From: Perkinsus chesapeaki
Taxonomy: Eukaryota; Perkinsozoa; Perkinsida; Perkinsidae
DNA: 30,203 nucleotides
Direction: 5' to 3'
Assembly (NCBI GenBank): GCA_013115145.1
Contig: JAAPAO010000440.1
Span: 1-30,203 of the forward strand
In this document: piece by piece, positions 10,882 through 20,929 of the stretch
How positions within the stretch are numbered: the stretch's first letter is position 1
How the letters are laid out: every line of letters begins with the position of its first letter
Notes under the pieces: model-generated
Database searches by the model: none
The model's input: only the letters and a program-made list of their open reading frames with translations
What the model was told of the DNA's origin: nothing
Translations under genes and position numbers: made by a program

Positions 10882-12012
10882 ATGTCGATTAAAGGAGCTG
10901 ATTGCTTATCCTCCTCCACACCCACCAGTGATGCTGAACCATCTCCGACGCCATCGGCCGATGTCGAGATGTCCGGCAATGAGTCTATGGTCATAAGCAC
11001 ATCTTCATTTACACGTAAACCCAAATCGCAAAAGAAACGCGAGAGAAAGGAGGCTCAACGGGAGCAACGGAAGGAACTGCGGAAAATAAAGAGGAAGGCA
11101 GTTAAAGAGCGTCGGCGGGAGGAGCGGCGTGAAGGGCTCGTAGGGCTTAGTCCCGAGGAGGTACAACAGAAGGCAGATGCCGATAAGGCTATTAGGATGG
11201 CAGAAAAGCATAGGGTCGATGCTCATATGGAGGAGTGCTACGACCATGGCGATCCGGTCGTAGCTTTCAATTGCGGGTTTACGGACCAGATGCAAGATAA
11301 GGAGATAACGTCACTGGCAAAGCAACTTCAACTGGCTTATAACGTCCTCAAACGATCGGTCGATTCCTGTGTACAATTCCATTTGGTGGGAGTCGACGCT
11401 GCATTACAGAGCCGTTTGGAGCCTCAGGGATACGAGAATTGGAAGGTTCATGTAGACGAGGGGCCGTACTGGAACACCTTCGCTGGACGGGACATAGTGG
11501 TTCTGACTCCTGATGCCACTGAGGATCTGGAAACAGTTGAAAAGGGTAAGGTGTATGTTATCGGGGGACTGGTCGATCGAACTATTGCTAAGAACGAGAC
11601 CTTCAGCCAAGCGAATCGATTGGATCCGACACCTGCTACTGGTGGAAGCATTGTAATGCGGAAGCTGCCTGTGAGGAAGTATCTCCCTCACGTCACCCTT
11701 CCCGTACTGAATATCAATACAGTGGTCGAGATACTATTGGAGATTCTGGGAGGAAGTGCCTGGAGTGATGTGTTGGAGTACAAAGTGCCTCAGCGAAAGC
11801 AACTGGGTGCTGGAGAGGGGCGGAAGGCTAGACGTTTGGAACACAAGCGACAGAAAAGGAACGCACTTTATGGAGATGGTGACAACGACCCGATTGCAAA
11901 AGCGTCGGATACGGTATGGTTTGCTGGAAACAATGTGAAGGCGCGTGACGCAGAGAATGAAGACATTGGTACCAAGTTACTGTTTGGGTTTCATTCTGAC
12001 ACTTCTGATTGA
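10882..12012 (+). CDS. TRM10: tRNA (guanine-N1-)-methyltransferase TRM10 family
   Basis: Intronless, 376 residues. The open frame extends 13 codons further upstream but only from a TTG after an in-frame TAG (10831), so the ATG at 10882 is the best start. Residues 1-45 are Ser/Pro/acidic, about 46-85 form a very basic helical tail (QKKRERKEAQREQRKELRK) typical of TRM10 for tRNA binding, and the SPOUT-fold domain follows. Diagnostic pieces are IVVLTPDAT near 204-212, VIGGLVDRTI near 225-234 (the GGLVDR motif with its Asp) and LPVLNINTVVEILLEIL near 273-289, matching the TRM10 cofactor-knot region. The enzyme methylates N1 of purine 9 in tRNA using S-adenosylmethionine. Family length is 300-400, so it is complete. 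It converges on HflX, with only 95 bp between the two stop codons. Confidence 0.92.
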   Translation: MSIKGADCLSSSTPTSDAEPSPTPSADVEMSGNESMVISTSSFTRKPKSQKKRERKEAQREQRKELRKIKRKAVKERRREERREGLVGLSPEEVQQKADADKAIRMAEKHRVDAHMEECYDHGDPVVAFNCGFTDQMQDKEITSLAKQLQLAYNVLKRSVDSCVQFHLVGVDAALQSRLEPQGYENWKVHVDEGPYWNTFAGRDIVVLTPDATEDLETVEKGKVYVIGGLVDRTIAKNETFSQANRLDPTPATGGSIVMRKLPVRKYLPHVTLPVLNINTVVEILLEILGGSAWSDVLEYKVPQRKQLGAGEGRKARRLEHKRQKRNALYGDGDNDPIAKASDTVWFAGNNVKARDAENEDIGTKLLFGFHSDTSD

Positions 12013-12107
12013 AAAACCGTATTTTGCGTTTTAGTATGATGTTCAATCACTTCACGAAACAACACATATTCCAGTTTGTTCAGAAACGTCCTATACGTGC
12101 ATGCCAG

Positions 12108-14535
12108 TTACTCCTCTCCGATCTTCTCCTCATTGCTCGCTTCCACCATCACACGTTTTTGCGCCTCCAGTAGCCTCCTCTCCCTTTCGGCCTCCAACCT
12201 CATTCGTTTGCTTTGACCGTGGAACTTCGCCATGTATCGATCCATCTGCACTTCTGTTATGAGCACATCAATTGAGGTAGTCTTGCCATCCGAGCTGACT
12301 CGAGTAGTGTGGTCGTATCTGACAACGTAATACCGTACACATGCGAGTCCTGTACAGTACACAGCTTCTGCGTATTCATTCAAGAACTGCATCCTCGAGT
12401 TCGTGTCGCCCACTGGCATCTCCACAGTTATCACTTTCGTCCTTAGTCTGGCGTTCACTATTTCGTCCAGCAAATCGGTCAACAACTGAGCGACGGTGGA
12501 TGTAGGCAAGTGGTTATCGAGCTACACCTTAATTCCAGTGCCATCTTTTGCCGAGACCAATATGGGCTCCTTCGCCTCGACGTCCTCGTGCTGGGCGGCC
12601 AAGGCTCTGAGAGAGTATCATAGGTTGAAGCAGGTGTTAATGACATAGGATACTCACCATCGAGTTGGATAAAATGTTTAGAAATCGGAACAGAAGGTAG
12701 CAACGAAGAAAAACAATACACCATTTTGTGGAGTAACATGTTTCAGAAATGCGAACTGTCTTATCCGAGCACCGGTTTGGCTTGTTCTACTTGCCCGCAT
12801 CAATCGGCGAATGATTCGAGAACAGGGCGACCAGGATGATCCACAGAGAAGGGACTTACGCGTGTAATTCGACTTCACTCAACTTGTCCACCTTGTTCCA
12901 AACCTCCACGATTCTATTGCGAATGTGCTCGTCGTTGAAGCCACAGCCCTTCAGCGATTGAATAACAGCGTCGTACTGATGGCACAAATGATAGCTACAT
13001 GAAGCTGGTCGATCGCTTACCTCCTCCACAGTGGTCTCGCTGGACATGTCACGCACATGCAGAATGACATCCGAGTCCACGAGCTCTTCTATAGTCGCAT
13101 AGAAGGAGTCAAATCTTGAGAGGGAGATTAGTAAACGAAATAAATGTTACCCTACAGGAAATGGGGAAGGTCTCTGATGAAGCCAACACCATCCACCACC
13201 AGGCACTTGGCGCCCGAAGGGAGCATCAGCCGCTTCCAAGTTGTATCTGCAAGAGGGTCTGCAAGGCTGCTGACAGAATGGCCAGTACCGGTCGTCTGGA
13301 ACAGTAAGTCACGAACACGCTTGTTAGCTCCAGTGAGCCTGTTCAATAGCGCGGTTTTGCCGCTGTTGGTGTATCCGACAAGCGCCACAGTGACCTTCTC
13401 GCGCCGCCGAGCACGCTGCTTTTCACGCGCAATACGCAACTGCGGAGAAAATAAAGTAGAACACCAGATCGTTATCAACCAGCTTACCTGCTCTAACTTC
13501 CGCTTGCACTCTCTCTCTTGCCGATTGAGCAGCTCGTTGGTTTCGTCCATTGTGTGCTGCGAGAAATCTGTCACCACGTTGTCGCGGAAAACAGGAACCT
13601 GTAAAACTAACAATCCTCGGTTCGAATCCCAGGGGGTGCATCTTCCCTACTTGATGGTATGGTGAAACGAATCTCGATAGCATATCTTGCATTCCCTTAG
13701 TGTGGCTTGGACTCTGTATCGGTATGTTGATTCGCATGTACGCCAACCGCGCTATTCGAACCTAGTTACCCGACATAATGCAGCTACGGTTACGACCGCT
13801 CACCTGCCACTCGGCTGCACCTGTTTTGGCTCGCAACGCGAACACTTCGAGAACGACCCGTTGACGGTCAAGAACCTTCCAAGTGATAACAGTTAGGAGC
13901 TATAAGCGCAAGAGCCGAGCTAGACTGGGTCGTTTTCCTCAGGGGGCGCAAAGGTCCACTTGAAGAGCAGGGAAAAATGATAAAGATGAGGATTACCTCG
14001 ACATACTCTGGGCGGAAGAATGCATCTCTATCTTCGTAACGGTCAATCTCGTCCTGTTCTGAAAACCCTACACGATGCCTGAATGGGAAGCGCCGCCGGT
14101 TTTTCGCGCAAAGATAAAAATACTGGAACCGAGAATCGAACTCGGGACCTATCGCGTGTGAGGCGATCGTCATAACCAACTAGACCATTCCAGCGATGGA
14201 AACATCGACAGTCGATTTTCTACCTTAAATGATGCCGCAACTTTGCATTAGACTGGTCTTCCGCGCGAAATGCTTGCATCGCTGCATTGAAATATCGCTC
14301 CAAATGTTGAATTTGGTTTTGTGTTAATGTGTCGTTGATAAAAACGTACCTTAAAAAGTAACCAAATTTCCATCAGCGAACACCACATCACCATCGAGGT
14401 ACAACTTACTTTGGCGGCATCCTGGCAATGCAAACAGAGACTTGTTCAATCCTAGTAGGAGGTAAATAATACTGACTATGTATACGTCTTAATGGGCAGA
14501 CGCAGGACTGCGCCCATTGTGTTAGAACTCTGCAT
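12108..14535 (-). CDS. GTPBP6: HflX/GTPBP6-family ribosome-associated GTPase, 13 exons
   Basis: Exons (minus strand): 14535-14486, 14451-14410, 14349-14224, 14078-13997, 13899-13804, 13761-13651, 13598-13488, 13439-13289, 13246-13156, 13114-13021, 12975-12860, 12606-12528, 12485-12108. All splice phases close, giving 508 residues. HflX N-domain motif WKVLDRQRVVLEVFALRAKT leads to a helical linker. In the G domain, G1 is GYTNSGKT (228-235), LFQTTDTT is near 253-259, G3 is DGVGF (275-279; usually DTVGF), FIRDLP follows, LILHVRD-like ILHVRD occurs downstream, G4 is NKVD (345-348) and G5 is SAK (374-376). HflX proteins split or rescue stalled ribosomes; eukaryotic GTPBP6 acts in mitochondria. No targeting peptide is obvious. 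Introns are 34-253 nt, mostly 41-60. A tRNA-Val gene lies in intron 3. If a leader acceptor lies at the CAG following the first ATG, Met7 (14517) would be the start. Confidence 0.85.
14122..14194 (-). tRNA. tRNA-Val (anticodon CAC)
   Basis: A 73-nt cloverleaf. Acceptor GCTGGAA pairs with TTCCAGT (first pair a G-T wobble), anticodon stem ATCGC/GCGAT encloses loop CTCACAC, and the T-arm is CCGAG-TTCGATT-CTCGG. A T5 run follows five bases or fewer after the 3' end, a proper Pol III terminator. It is nested in intron 3 (14079-14223) of the HflX gene, same strand. Confidence 0.9.
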
Positions 14536-14574
14536 GATACAGAACAATAGACAAAGATGAAGTCACAGAGCCAT

Positions 14575-16094
14575 CTACTCGTCATTGGCCCATAAGGGAT
14601 CATCCATATCATATTCATCGTCACTTTCCTCCTCCTCTGACTTCACAGTCAGCCACTGGTTGCCTTCTGAGTCTCTCATCAACTCTTTGCGTTGTACAGT
14701 GAGCGCCTAGAAGGCAGCGCGGTCGGCATATACTCAGCGCGATCAAAGGTACGTCATTCGCTTCTTCTATTGTAGCAATCAATCGGTTGTCCCAGCCCTC
14801 CTCAGGCTCAAACGGTCCAGGCAAGTTGTCCCACTTAGCTGCTCGACCGAGTCCCAGCGCCTCCTTTGCGTGCCACGTAGCCTGGGAACGCTTCCATATA
14901 ATTTTTCGAACTCCCTACTAGCCGATAGTTCCTGTCGAACATGGGTTGTATCGTGAGGACAGTCTTCTTGTGGCCCTTCAGCCAAAACGTTGGCGTGTCC
15001 TCGTACGCAAAATGTCGTCTGCTAACTTGAAGATACGCTCCTCGCCGGGGCTGCCTGCGGAGACACAGAATGCTGTTTCCCTGCATCATCAGCGACGGAA
15101 ATTAAAGTCAACTATCGCGGTTTTTCTGACACTATCAAACTCAAGCGGCAGGGATTGCAGGGAAATCAGCTAGAAACACGACTTCATCGATTAAAAAGAT
15201 ACAAATATTGTCGAGCATTTTATTAGGAATTCAGTCTACACTTGAGGAGCAGGGTGTTTCCCCTTCTTGTCGATGTCGCGGAAAGCTCCTACTGCAGTGA
15301 CAGCGCCGAACACCGACGAGGGAACTGAAAACGTCCGAGGATCGAACCCGCGACCTCTAGCATGAGAGCCTAATACCATTACCAGTATGCTGCTCTGGCG
15401 GCAGATCTGCTGCATCGTCGCAATGTACCAACCAGTAATCAAATTGGTTCATCCAATGTCTTGATACGAGCACAGCATCGTACATTTTACGCTGAGTTTC
15501 ATCAGGAACCCTAAATAGCGGATGTCCCTCTGACAGATCTCCCTTCTCCTACTACTACCTCAACACCAATTGCTTGGCTTGAAAGCCCTGCTTCACCGAT
15601 AGGCCCAATAGTGTCTTCTCGCCAGTTTCCTTATTAACGGAATAAAACGAGTACTGTGTATTTATAAACGACCCGAACATCTTGCGGATTCTGAAAGCAG
15701 CGCCTCTTCCATTCAAACGCTCCCCGCAAGTTTACTTGTTCATGAGCCAGTGGCTGGTCTCCTTTGCACTATAATAAATTGGATTCTCGGCCGACTCGTC
15801 ACATCTGTTGAAATCGTACAGTCCCGAGCTGAAGTGAATGCCCACCTATGGACATTAACGGTCTTTCCGATGGAGAACCATCCAGTAGAGGCGGTAAGGA
15901 GGGTATTGCCGAGCTCATCCGTCAGACCGTACACGTTCCACCAAGGACCGTGGTACCTGAGACGTGATGTAGCAGTGGATGTTGGGGCCGCCTTACTTGT
16001 AATAGTAGCCGATACTGCCTCCTGTTATCTTTCCCTGTTCGTCTGTAGGGAACACTTCTAATGCATTGTATGTTCGATGAGATTGCTCTATCAT
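14575..16094 (-). CDS. Orphan nine-exon gene with acidic C-terminus
   Basis: Exons (minus): 16094-15997, 15956-15846, 15690-15567, 15527-15383, 15324-15242, 15169-15141, 15080-15007, 14910-14753, 14706-14575. All phases close, giving 317 residues. Weakest points are the 39-nt intron 15528-15566 and the GTTTGA donor at 15140. Coding texture is strong: IGYYYKYHGPWWNVYGLTDE and GNTLLTASTGWFSIGKTV near the N-terminus, SRHWMNQFDYW in the middle, GPFEPEEGWDNRL later, and an acidic tail KSEEEESDDEYDMDD. No family is recognised. The first third vaguely recalls small beta-barrel LURP-one/tubby-like domains, but I would not name it so. The start is the first ATG after a TATTTTAG acceptor-like site. It ends only 39 bp before the HflX start on the same strand. 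Confidence 0.6.
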
Positions 16095-16625
16095 AACGAA
16101 GGACTAAAATACTGTTGGCTACATGGAGCTGGAGCTAGGCAGATGGGGCATATCAAATGGGCAGTGCTTTCATCCCATACACTCCGATTTCAGTGTAAGT
16201 AACCCGGCTGTAGTGATATAGTATCACTCGTAGGATCCAGCGTTTGACATATTATTAATTAGGGAAACCTATTTATAGTTATTTAATATAGAATTAGTGA
16301 CATGTTAATGAGCTAGTGCATTGCATTGTATATCTGGTAGCGCTATATATTACTATTATTATTATTTAGTGTCATGTTTTCGATTCTCGTTGTAGTACTC
16401 ATGTTTTAAATTTCGCTCGATAATACTCAATATTGAGTGAGAAATCGAGAAAATACGAAATATTCTATTTCATTGCGTCGGGCTGTATATTATGCAGGCT
16501 ATAAACTACTCTCAAAATGCTTATAGTGTATATGTTCAAAATAGGGCCTCGGATTGAAGCCGAGGAAAATTGATTGAAGTTGGCGGCGGCCGATACTCTC
16601 TATTGGGCCTCCGGGGTTTCCTCGG
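16095..16625. other. AT-rich spacer
   Basis: No gene seen. About 16230-16480 is AT-rich with ATT runs. A cluster of CCTCGG/CCGAGG motifs near 16550-16660 forms a small hairpin, CCTCGG..CCGAGG (about 16546-16564), and reaches the 3' end of the next minus-strand gene. Confidence 0.45.
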
Positions 16626-17243
16626 TTATGGGCAATTCCAAGCAAGGACTTCCTCGGTGATTACCTTCGGTAATAAATCGAACTTGCCGAACTCCGGTTC
16701 CAGAGCTTCCATTCTTTGAGCTGAACATCCTGAGTGGCCCAATTTGACAACGACAAACTGCCATATTCCGGTTACTATCACTGCAATGCCTACAGCGATT
16801 GCTAGTATCTGATTAGAGAGGTGAATTCTGACAGGCCGTCGTAGAAAGGATACTTTGTAGATGACGAATTTTTAAGTTGAACGGCCTTAAGAACTATGAA
16901 AGACAGCCCTATATGATTGAATGACTCGAAAGTTACGAGGAAGCCCCCGATATCATAGCCGGTTAACTTGTATTACTTTCGCCAGTAACCAGAGACATGA
17001 CTTGGTCTTCTGCTTGTTATTTGAAGAATCGTTCACATTATCAATATCGCGAAATTCTGGTAGTGGATGGTAGGCTGTAGTGGCACGCTCGTTGGTGGCT
17101 GATGGAGGCATGAAGCAACAGAAGCGGCAACAAACGGATACAAAGCAAACTGATAATATGCCTATCTGTATAGGGAGGCTCGCGTGTCCATTTATTCTCG
17201 GCCGACCAGCACTACGAGACATTTGTTGGCACCACTCGTTCAT
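16626..17243 (-). CDS. Probable small membrane protein, exon structure unresolved
   Basis: The clearest coding block (about 16857 down to the TAA at 16626-16628) has FLRRPVRIHLSNQ, then a strong membrane helix ILAIAVGIAVIVTGIWQFVV, then EALEPEFGKFDLLPK. A second block (17243 to about 16976) begins with Met and has a hydrophobic Cys-rich segment, IGILSVCFVSVCCRFCCFM, followed by a polar region, with a possible donor (AAA/GTAATA) at about 16984. I could not join the two blocks in phase with confidence; a small exon between 16860 and 16960 may be missing. The start lies 32 bp from the divergent tRNA-Thr gene. No family recognised. Confidence 0.4.
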
Positions 17244-17275
17244 CCAGTCTATACCAAAGTTACCGTCATTTTTAA

Positions 17276-17347
17276 GCCGGTTTAGCTTAGTGGTAGAGCG
17301 CCAATCTTGTAAACTGGAGGTCGGCGGTTCGATCCCGCCATCCGGCT
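17276..17347 (+). tRNA. tRNA-Thr (anticodon TGT)
   Basis: A 72-nt cloverleaf: acceptor GCCGGTT/ATCCGGC with a T-T mismatch at pair 6, anticodon stem CCAAT/ACTGG with one A-C mismatch, loop CTTGTAA, and a perfect T-arm GGCGG-TTCGATC-CCGCC. A TTTT run follows at about 17366-17369. It lies 119 bp upstream of CEP41, in the divergent promoter region. The two stem mismatches are unusual for a functional gene but tolerable. Confidence 0.88.
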
Positions 17348-17466
17348 AGTTTGTATGTTTGCTAATTTTCGGTGATTGTCTTGCGGACAAAAACGAAACG
17401 AACTGCATGTTGCTCTTCTTCTATCGCCCTTGTTCTATATAGAATAAATTAAATTAAGCGTTCTCA

Positions 17467-18786
17467 ATGTCCTTTGCCGCCCCACGCCGAGCATCCGACA
17501 CTGGAAGCCCTCTGGTCCCAAGAAAGAAGAACGTCCTCGATCGTAAGATCAAACCAAATCCGAAATACGCACATGTAGTATCCTGGAACTTCACATAAAT
17601 GCAAATAATTTATGGGGCTGTTATTTGTATTGCTTTTCATTCCCAAGCGCGTAGTGGTGTTCGTAAGGTAACTTCTAACATCAACACTGGAGCTACCGCA
17701 AAGAACATCACCTTGGTGTCGGACAAGGAGCTTGCCTCGAGAAAGCAGGAGGTCTTTCACAGTAGGGTGCTGGCTCTATTGATGGGTATAGTTTGGAACA
17801 GGGATCAAACCTGCTACACTGGCCCGATTATTAAGAGAATCGGAAGTGATAGAATCGGTATATGCAATGGGCGACAATGCCGACTGTAAATCGTAGTGGG
17901 AGGAAATAGTATTGACGATGCTAAGTCCTTAGGGAGCCCTGCAGCATCTGATGTTACCGCGAGCAGCAGTGTTCGTAGTAAAGGCAATACTGATAGGACC
18001 AACTCTAGTCAGAGAAGTCGGCTTCGATGGATTTTTGTGGCCTTAGAGTGGCCTATTTTATCTAGGCGCTACCGTCCATTCGGTGATAAGCTCCGAATCC
18101 ATGGGCTTGGCAGATACCTCAGAAGTACTTCTACTTGACTTGAGTACAATTTGTGTTACATATAGGATGATCCGGCTCTCTCTCCAGGGTCTCCCGAAGA
18201 GTACAATATCTCCCATATAGCGACAGCTATCAACTATCCAGCGGTGCTGTTGGCCAGGGACCGGGTTCTACCAGAGATGGCAAAATTCCGGACATCTCGG
18301 GGATTGGGAAGCACTGCAGGTAGTCAGCTTGATGGTTTGAGACTTACCGTTGATTGAAGATAATGGGAAGCTGACAAGTGGTAGCGAAGGTCGGGTGATG
18401 GCTGTATACGACTCGGATGATAGGACGGCGAAGGCAACTGCAACAACTATGGTAGCACTGCCAACAGAGTCATCGAGGAACGTTAGGCTCCCTCATATTT
18501 GACCATTCTTTTTGTCTTGGGAGAACCTTCTATAAAAGCTTCTGCCTTATCTCCGAAGTTAGCAACAGTTTTTGGCACTAGTGGAACGCATTTCCGTGGT
18601 GCCAGATGAATCCCTGGCAATACCATGCCGAAGGTTTCCTTATATGCCAACTGCCCCTAGGTACAGAAGGGATGGGATGATGTATACTTGCTTAGTGGAG
18701 GATTTAAGGAGTTCTCAAAGGGATATCCGGAGCTCATCGACGGTGACATTGAATCGGTATTGAGGTCTAATGCCGGGCGTTCATAG
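17467..18786 (+). CDS. CEP41: CEP41-like centrosomal/ciliary rhodanese-domain protein
   Basis: Exons 17467-17574, 17668-17785, 17897-18016, 18066-18143, 18188-18319, 18360-18451, 18667-18786: all phases close, giving 255 residues. The N-terminus has KIKPNPKYAHV then SNINTGATAKNI, matching the CEP41 'NPRYQH...LDTG' region. The rhodanese-like domain follows: EVLLLDLRSPEEYNISHIAT (LLLDLR ends at Arg142), VMAVYDSDDRTAKATATTM, then GWDDVYLLSGGFKEF and GYPELIDG, the order seen in CEP41. At the rhodanese active-site position the usual Cys is replaced by Asp (VYDSDDR, about residue 203), so it is probably a binding rather than catalytic module. CEP41 is needed for tubulin glutamylation in cilia, implying a flagellated stage. 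Introns are 40-111 nt except the last (215 nt), where a small extra exon is possible. Confidence 0.82.
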
Positions 18787-19329
18787 TGCAAGGAGCATGA
18801 CCGAAGCGAAATGCAGGCTTCTATGCCCTATCACGTGTCGAGTTAGTGATAGGGTTAATGAATGGGTGAAATGGCCAGGTTAACTTAGTATCATTTTTGG
18901 TTATGCTTCATCCAGCTCGGCGATGCCTAGCCAGAGCGGGCAGTACTTCCAAGAAGATGCGGGTGCCAAGGATGCATCAAGGAGAGGGACGCAAGGGATA
19001 CGTTCGTAATATTCAATACTATGCTTGGCAATTCTACGCTGTAGAGTATTATTTTAAATACTGTATCTGTATTCAGTAGTATACTACCGACTTATACGCA
19101 TTACTGTTTATTACTACTTTCTAATTACTGAGTTAGTAATTGGTAGACAGTAATACTGACTAGTGTGCATGCTGGCTCAACGCATAATAGTAAACTTCGT
19201 AATGCAATATAGTAATAGGCGTCATCACTGGAATATATAGAAAGGGTCGGGTATGTGTGTTGCCCGATAAAACGGTAATTTGGTGACAAAAGATTTGTCG
19301 ACGCTCCTTTTCGAGTAGCCGAAAGAACC
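18787..19329. other. AT-rich spacer with small palindromes
   Basis: No gene supported. Two palindromic sites stand out: GTAGTATACTAC (19076-19087, perfect) and AATTACT-gagtt-AGTAATT (19123-19141). It lies between two head-to-tail plus-strand genes. Confidence 0.5.
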
Positions 19330-20929
19330 ATGGAAGTTCGCATTGGAGGGGACTTCACAGGTTGATTTAGACCTAGACGAGTGAGACGGGATACTGCATC
19401 TTAGCACTGAGAAGGCAAGGGTTCAAGGCCTCGGAGAAGATTGCGGTTCGAATGGATGTGGGAGTTCTTAGTGGGGATATATCTCATATATTTCAATGGG
19501 CTAGAAATATTAGACGCACTGGGAACGTTTTGCGTTCCTCGATGACTCACCTGGGTGTTTTCATTTGATAGTCGTTAATCCCGAGATGGACGCTAAGTCG
19601 AGTATGTCCGAGCACGGCGACCCCACAGTTCGGCCTACCTTCCTGGATGACTCGAAGGCAGTTGTCAAGGAATGGATGGATAATCGTCATCCGAAGGAAC
19701 TGGTAATAGCGGTGGGCGTGATGGCGGTAGTGAGGGGTCTGCTGGTAGGGTGGGTTTAAGACGACGTGGAGACCAGGGGGCGACCCTGATGATCCGAGCA
19801 GTTCGGTACCACACAAATTTAGAATCAATTATGACTTCACGGACTCCACTTTGGGATCTCAGCTCTGGGTAAGCCACGCAGTTTGGCTTGTCGGTAATTT
19901 GTGGCGCGCGGTTTTAGGAGGACAATGTTGCGCTGGGAGATATGCCTTATACGTATTTCGTCGGGAATCGGTAGGTCATTGAACAACTTGCTGGTGCACT
20001 TCTCCGGGTTGCAGATTTCCTACTCTTTCAACAGCCGAGAACTATCGATACTGGAAGGACCGTGGGATTGATAGGCTCATGCCCAGAGTGTTCCCAATTA
20101 AGCTACCCGAATGGCGGAAACTGGACCCGAGGTTTAGGTGAGGCGCTTGTGGAATTCGGCCAGGACACAGCAGAGGGCTCAGTGACTTGAGTTCTGGGGT
20201 CACTAGTGTAGCTAAAGTGAGATTCTAACAACTTGCACATTCCTGCAGTAAATGCGGTACAGTGCTCGATCTCGAGGCTGTTATTCAGTTATTGAAACTG
20301 CTCCTCTAAACTATTGGCTTCTCTTTTAGGGAATATCTTTTCTTTCTACATTCCTTGGATCCTGCGAGGTTCACTATTAGCCGAATCTCTGAGAGGTAGG
20401 ACTGCCGGGTGGGCAAGGCATGGTGGGTAAGTGTGGAGAAAGGTACGGCCTTCGGGAGAGAGATGTCCGAGTTGCCATCAAGAGATATGCTGCGGGCTAC
20501 TACCTTTGCCGGACTGGTTTGACGAAATTGAAAGACAAACAAGGAGATAGGAGTGAGAAAATTGAAATGGCGAAGGAGATGGCGTAAAAAGGGTAGAGGG
20601 AGAGATCCGTTATTATTACGCAGGTTCGCCAAACATGTCGGATATGATGTTGTCGGACAGCAGGGACATGACCCGGAGTCGGACGATGAATTCGAGGGTT
20701 GGAGGAGTTTGAAGGATTGGGTTCGTCAGCAGTCAGTGGAGGTTGGTTGACCGTAGTCGCTGTGTATGCAACGTGTGATCTATTGAAGGTTGAGAGCATG
20801 TCGGCGTTCCCGATGCCGGCCAAGAGGGAGCCAATGCCAAAGAGAGTCGATATCGATATGGTTGTCCACAATGACAGTGAATGTCAAATAATAAATTGGA
20901 TAGATCCTCATGATAAGGTTACGTTCTAG
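19330..20929 (+). CDS. Orphan ten-exon gene, possible mitochondrial ribosomal-type protein
   Basis: Exons 19330-19360, 19405-19533, 19572-19702, 19761-19868, 19918-19970, 20015-20137, 20330-20395, 20443-20583, 20624-20741, 20789-20929: every phase closes, giving 346 residues. Coding texture is clear: RPGGDPDDPSSSVPHKFRIN, ENYRYWKDRGIDRLMPRVFP, LPEWRKLDPRFREYLFFLHS, then a helix-turn-helix-like ISRISERYGLRERDVRVAIK. That last motif, a short 'starts the A-x-R-F/Y-G-L and R-V' helix pair following a 'L-D-P' segment, recalls the core of mitochondrial small-subunit proteins of the MRPS35/mS45 'mitochondrial regulator' type, but the match is weak. The acidic linker DPESDDEFEGW precedes a conserved C-terminus. 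The exon 2/3 intron (38 nt, donor GTTCCT) is the least certain. The stop at 20927-20929 assumes no further exon. Confidence 0.6.

Noticed and set aside
13599-13650. tRNA T-arm-like sequence (GGTTCGAATCCC)
   Set aside because: It is the body of a 52-nt HflX intron with good phase on both sides. No acceptor or anticodon arm can be drawn around it.
15325-15382. tRNA-like stretch with CAT anticodon and GGTTCGATCC box
   Set aside because: Anticodon and T stems do not pair, and the segment is a 58-nt intron (GTAATG...TTTTCAG) that restores the frame of the orphan gene.
19555-19571. 17-nt intron in the ten-exon orphan
   Set aside because: A 38-nt intron (19534-19571) with the same acceptor closes the phase and is of usual size.
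19572-19759. Membrane protein ending VIAVGVMAVVRGLLVGWV
   Set aside because: The hydrophobic end is a reading-through of the intron GTAATA...TTTAAG (19703-19760).
20500-20871. 123-codon minus-strand open frame
   Set aside because: It lies over five well-phased pieces of the plus-strand gene and has no motif.
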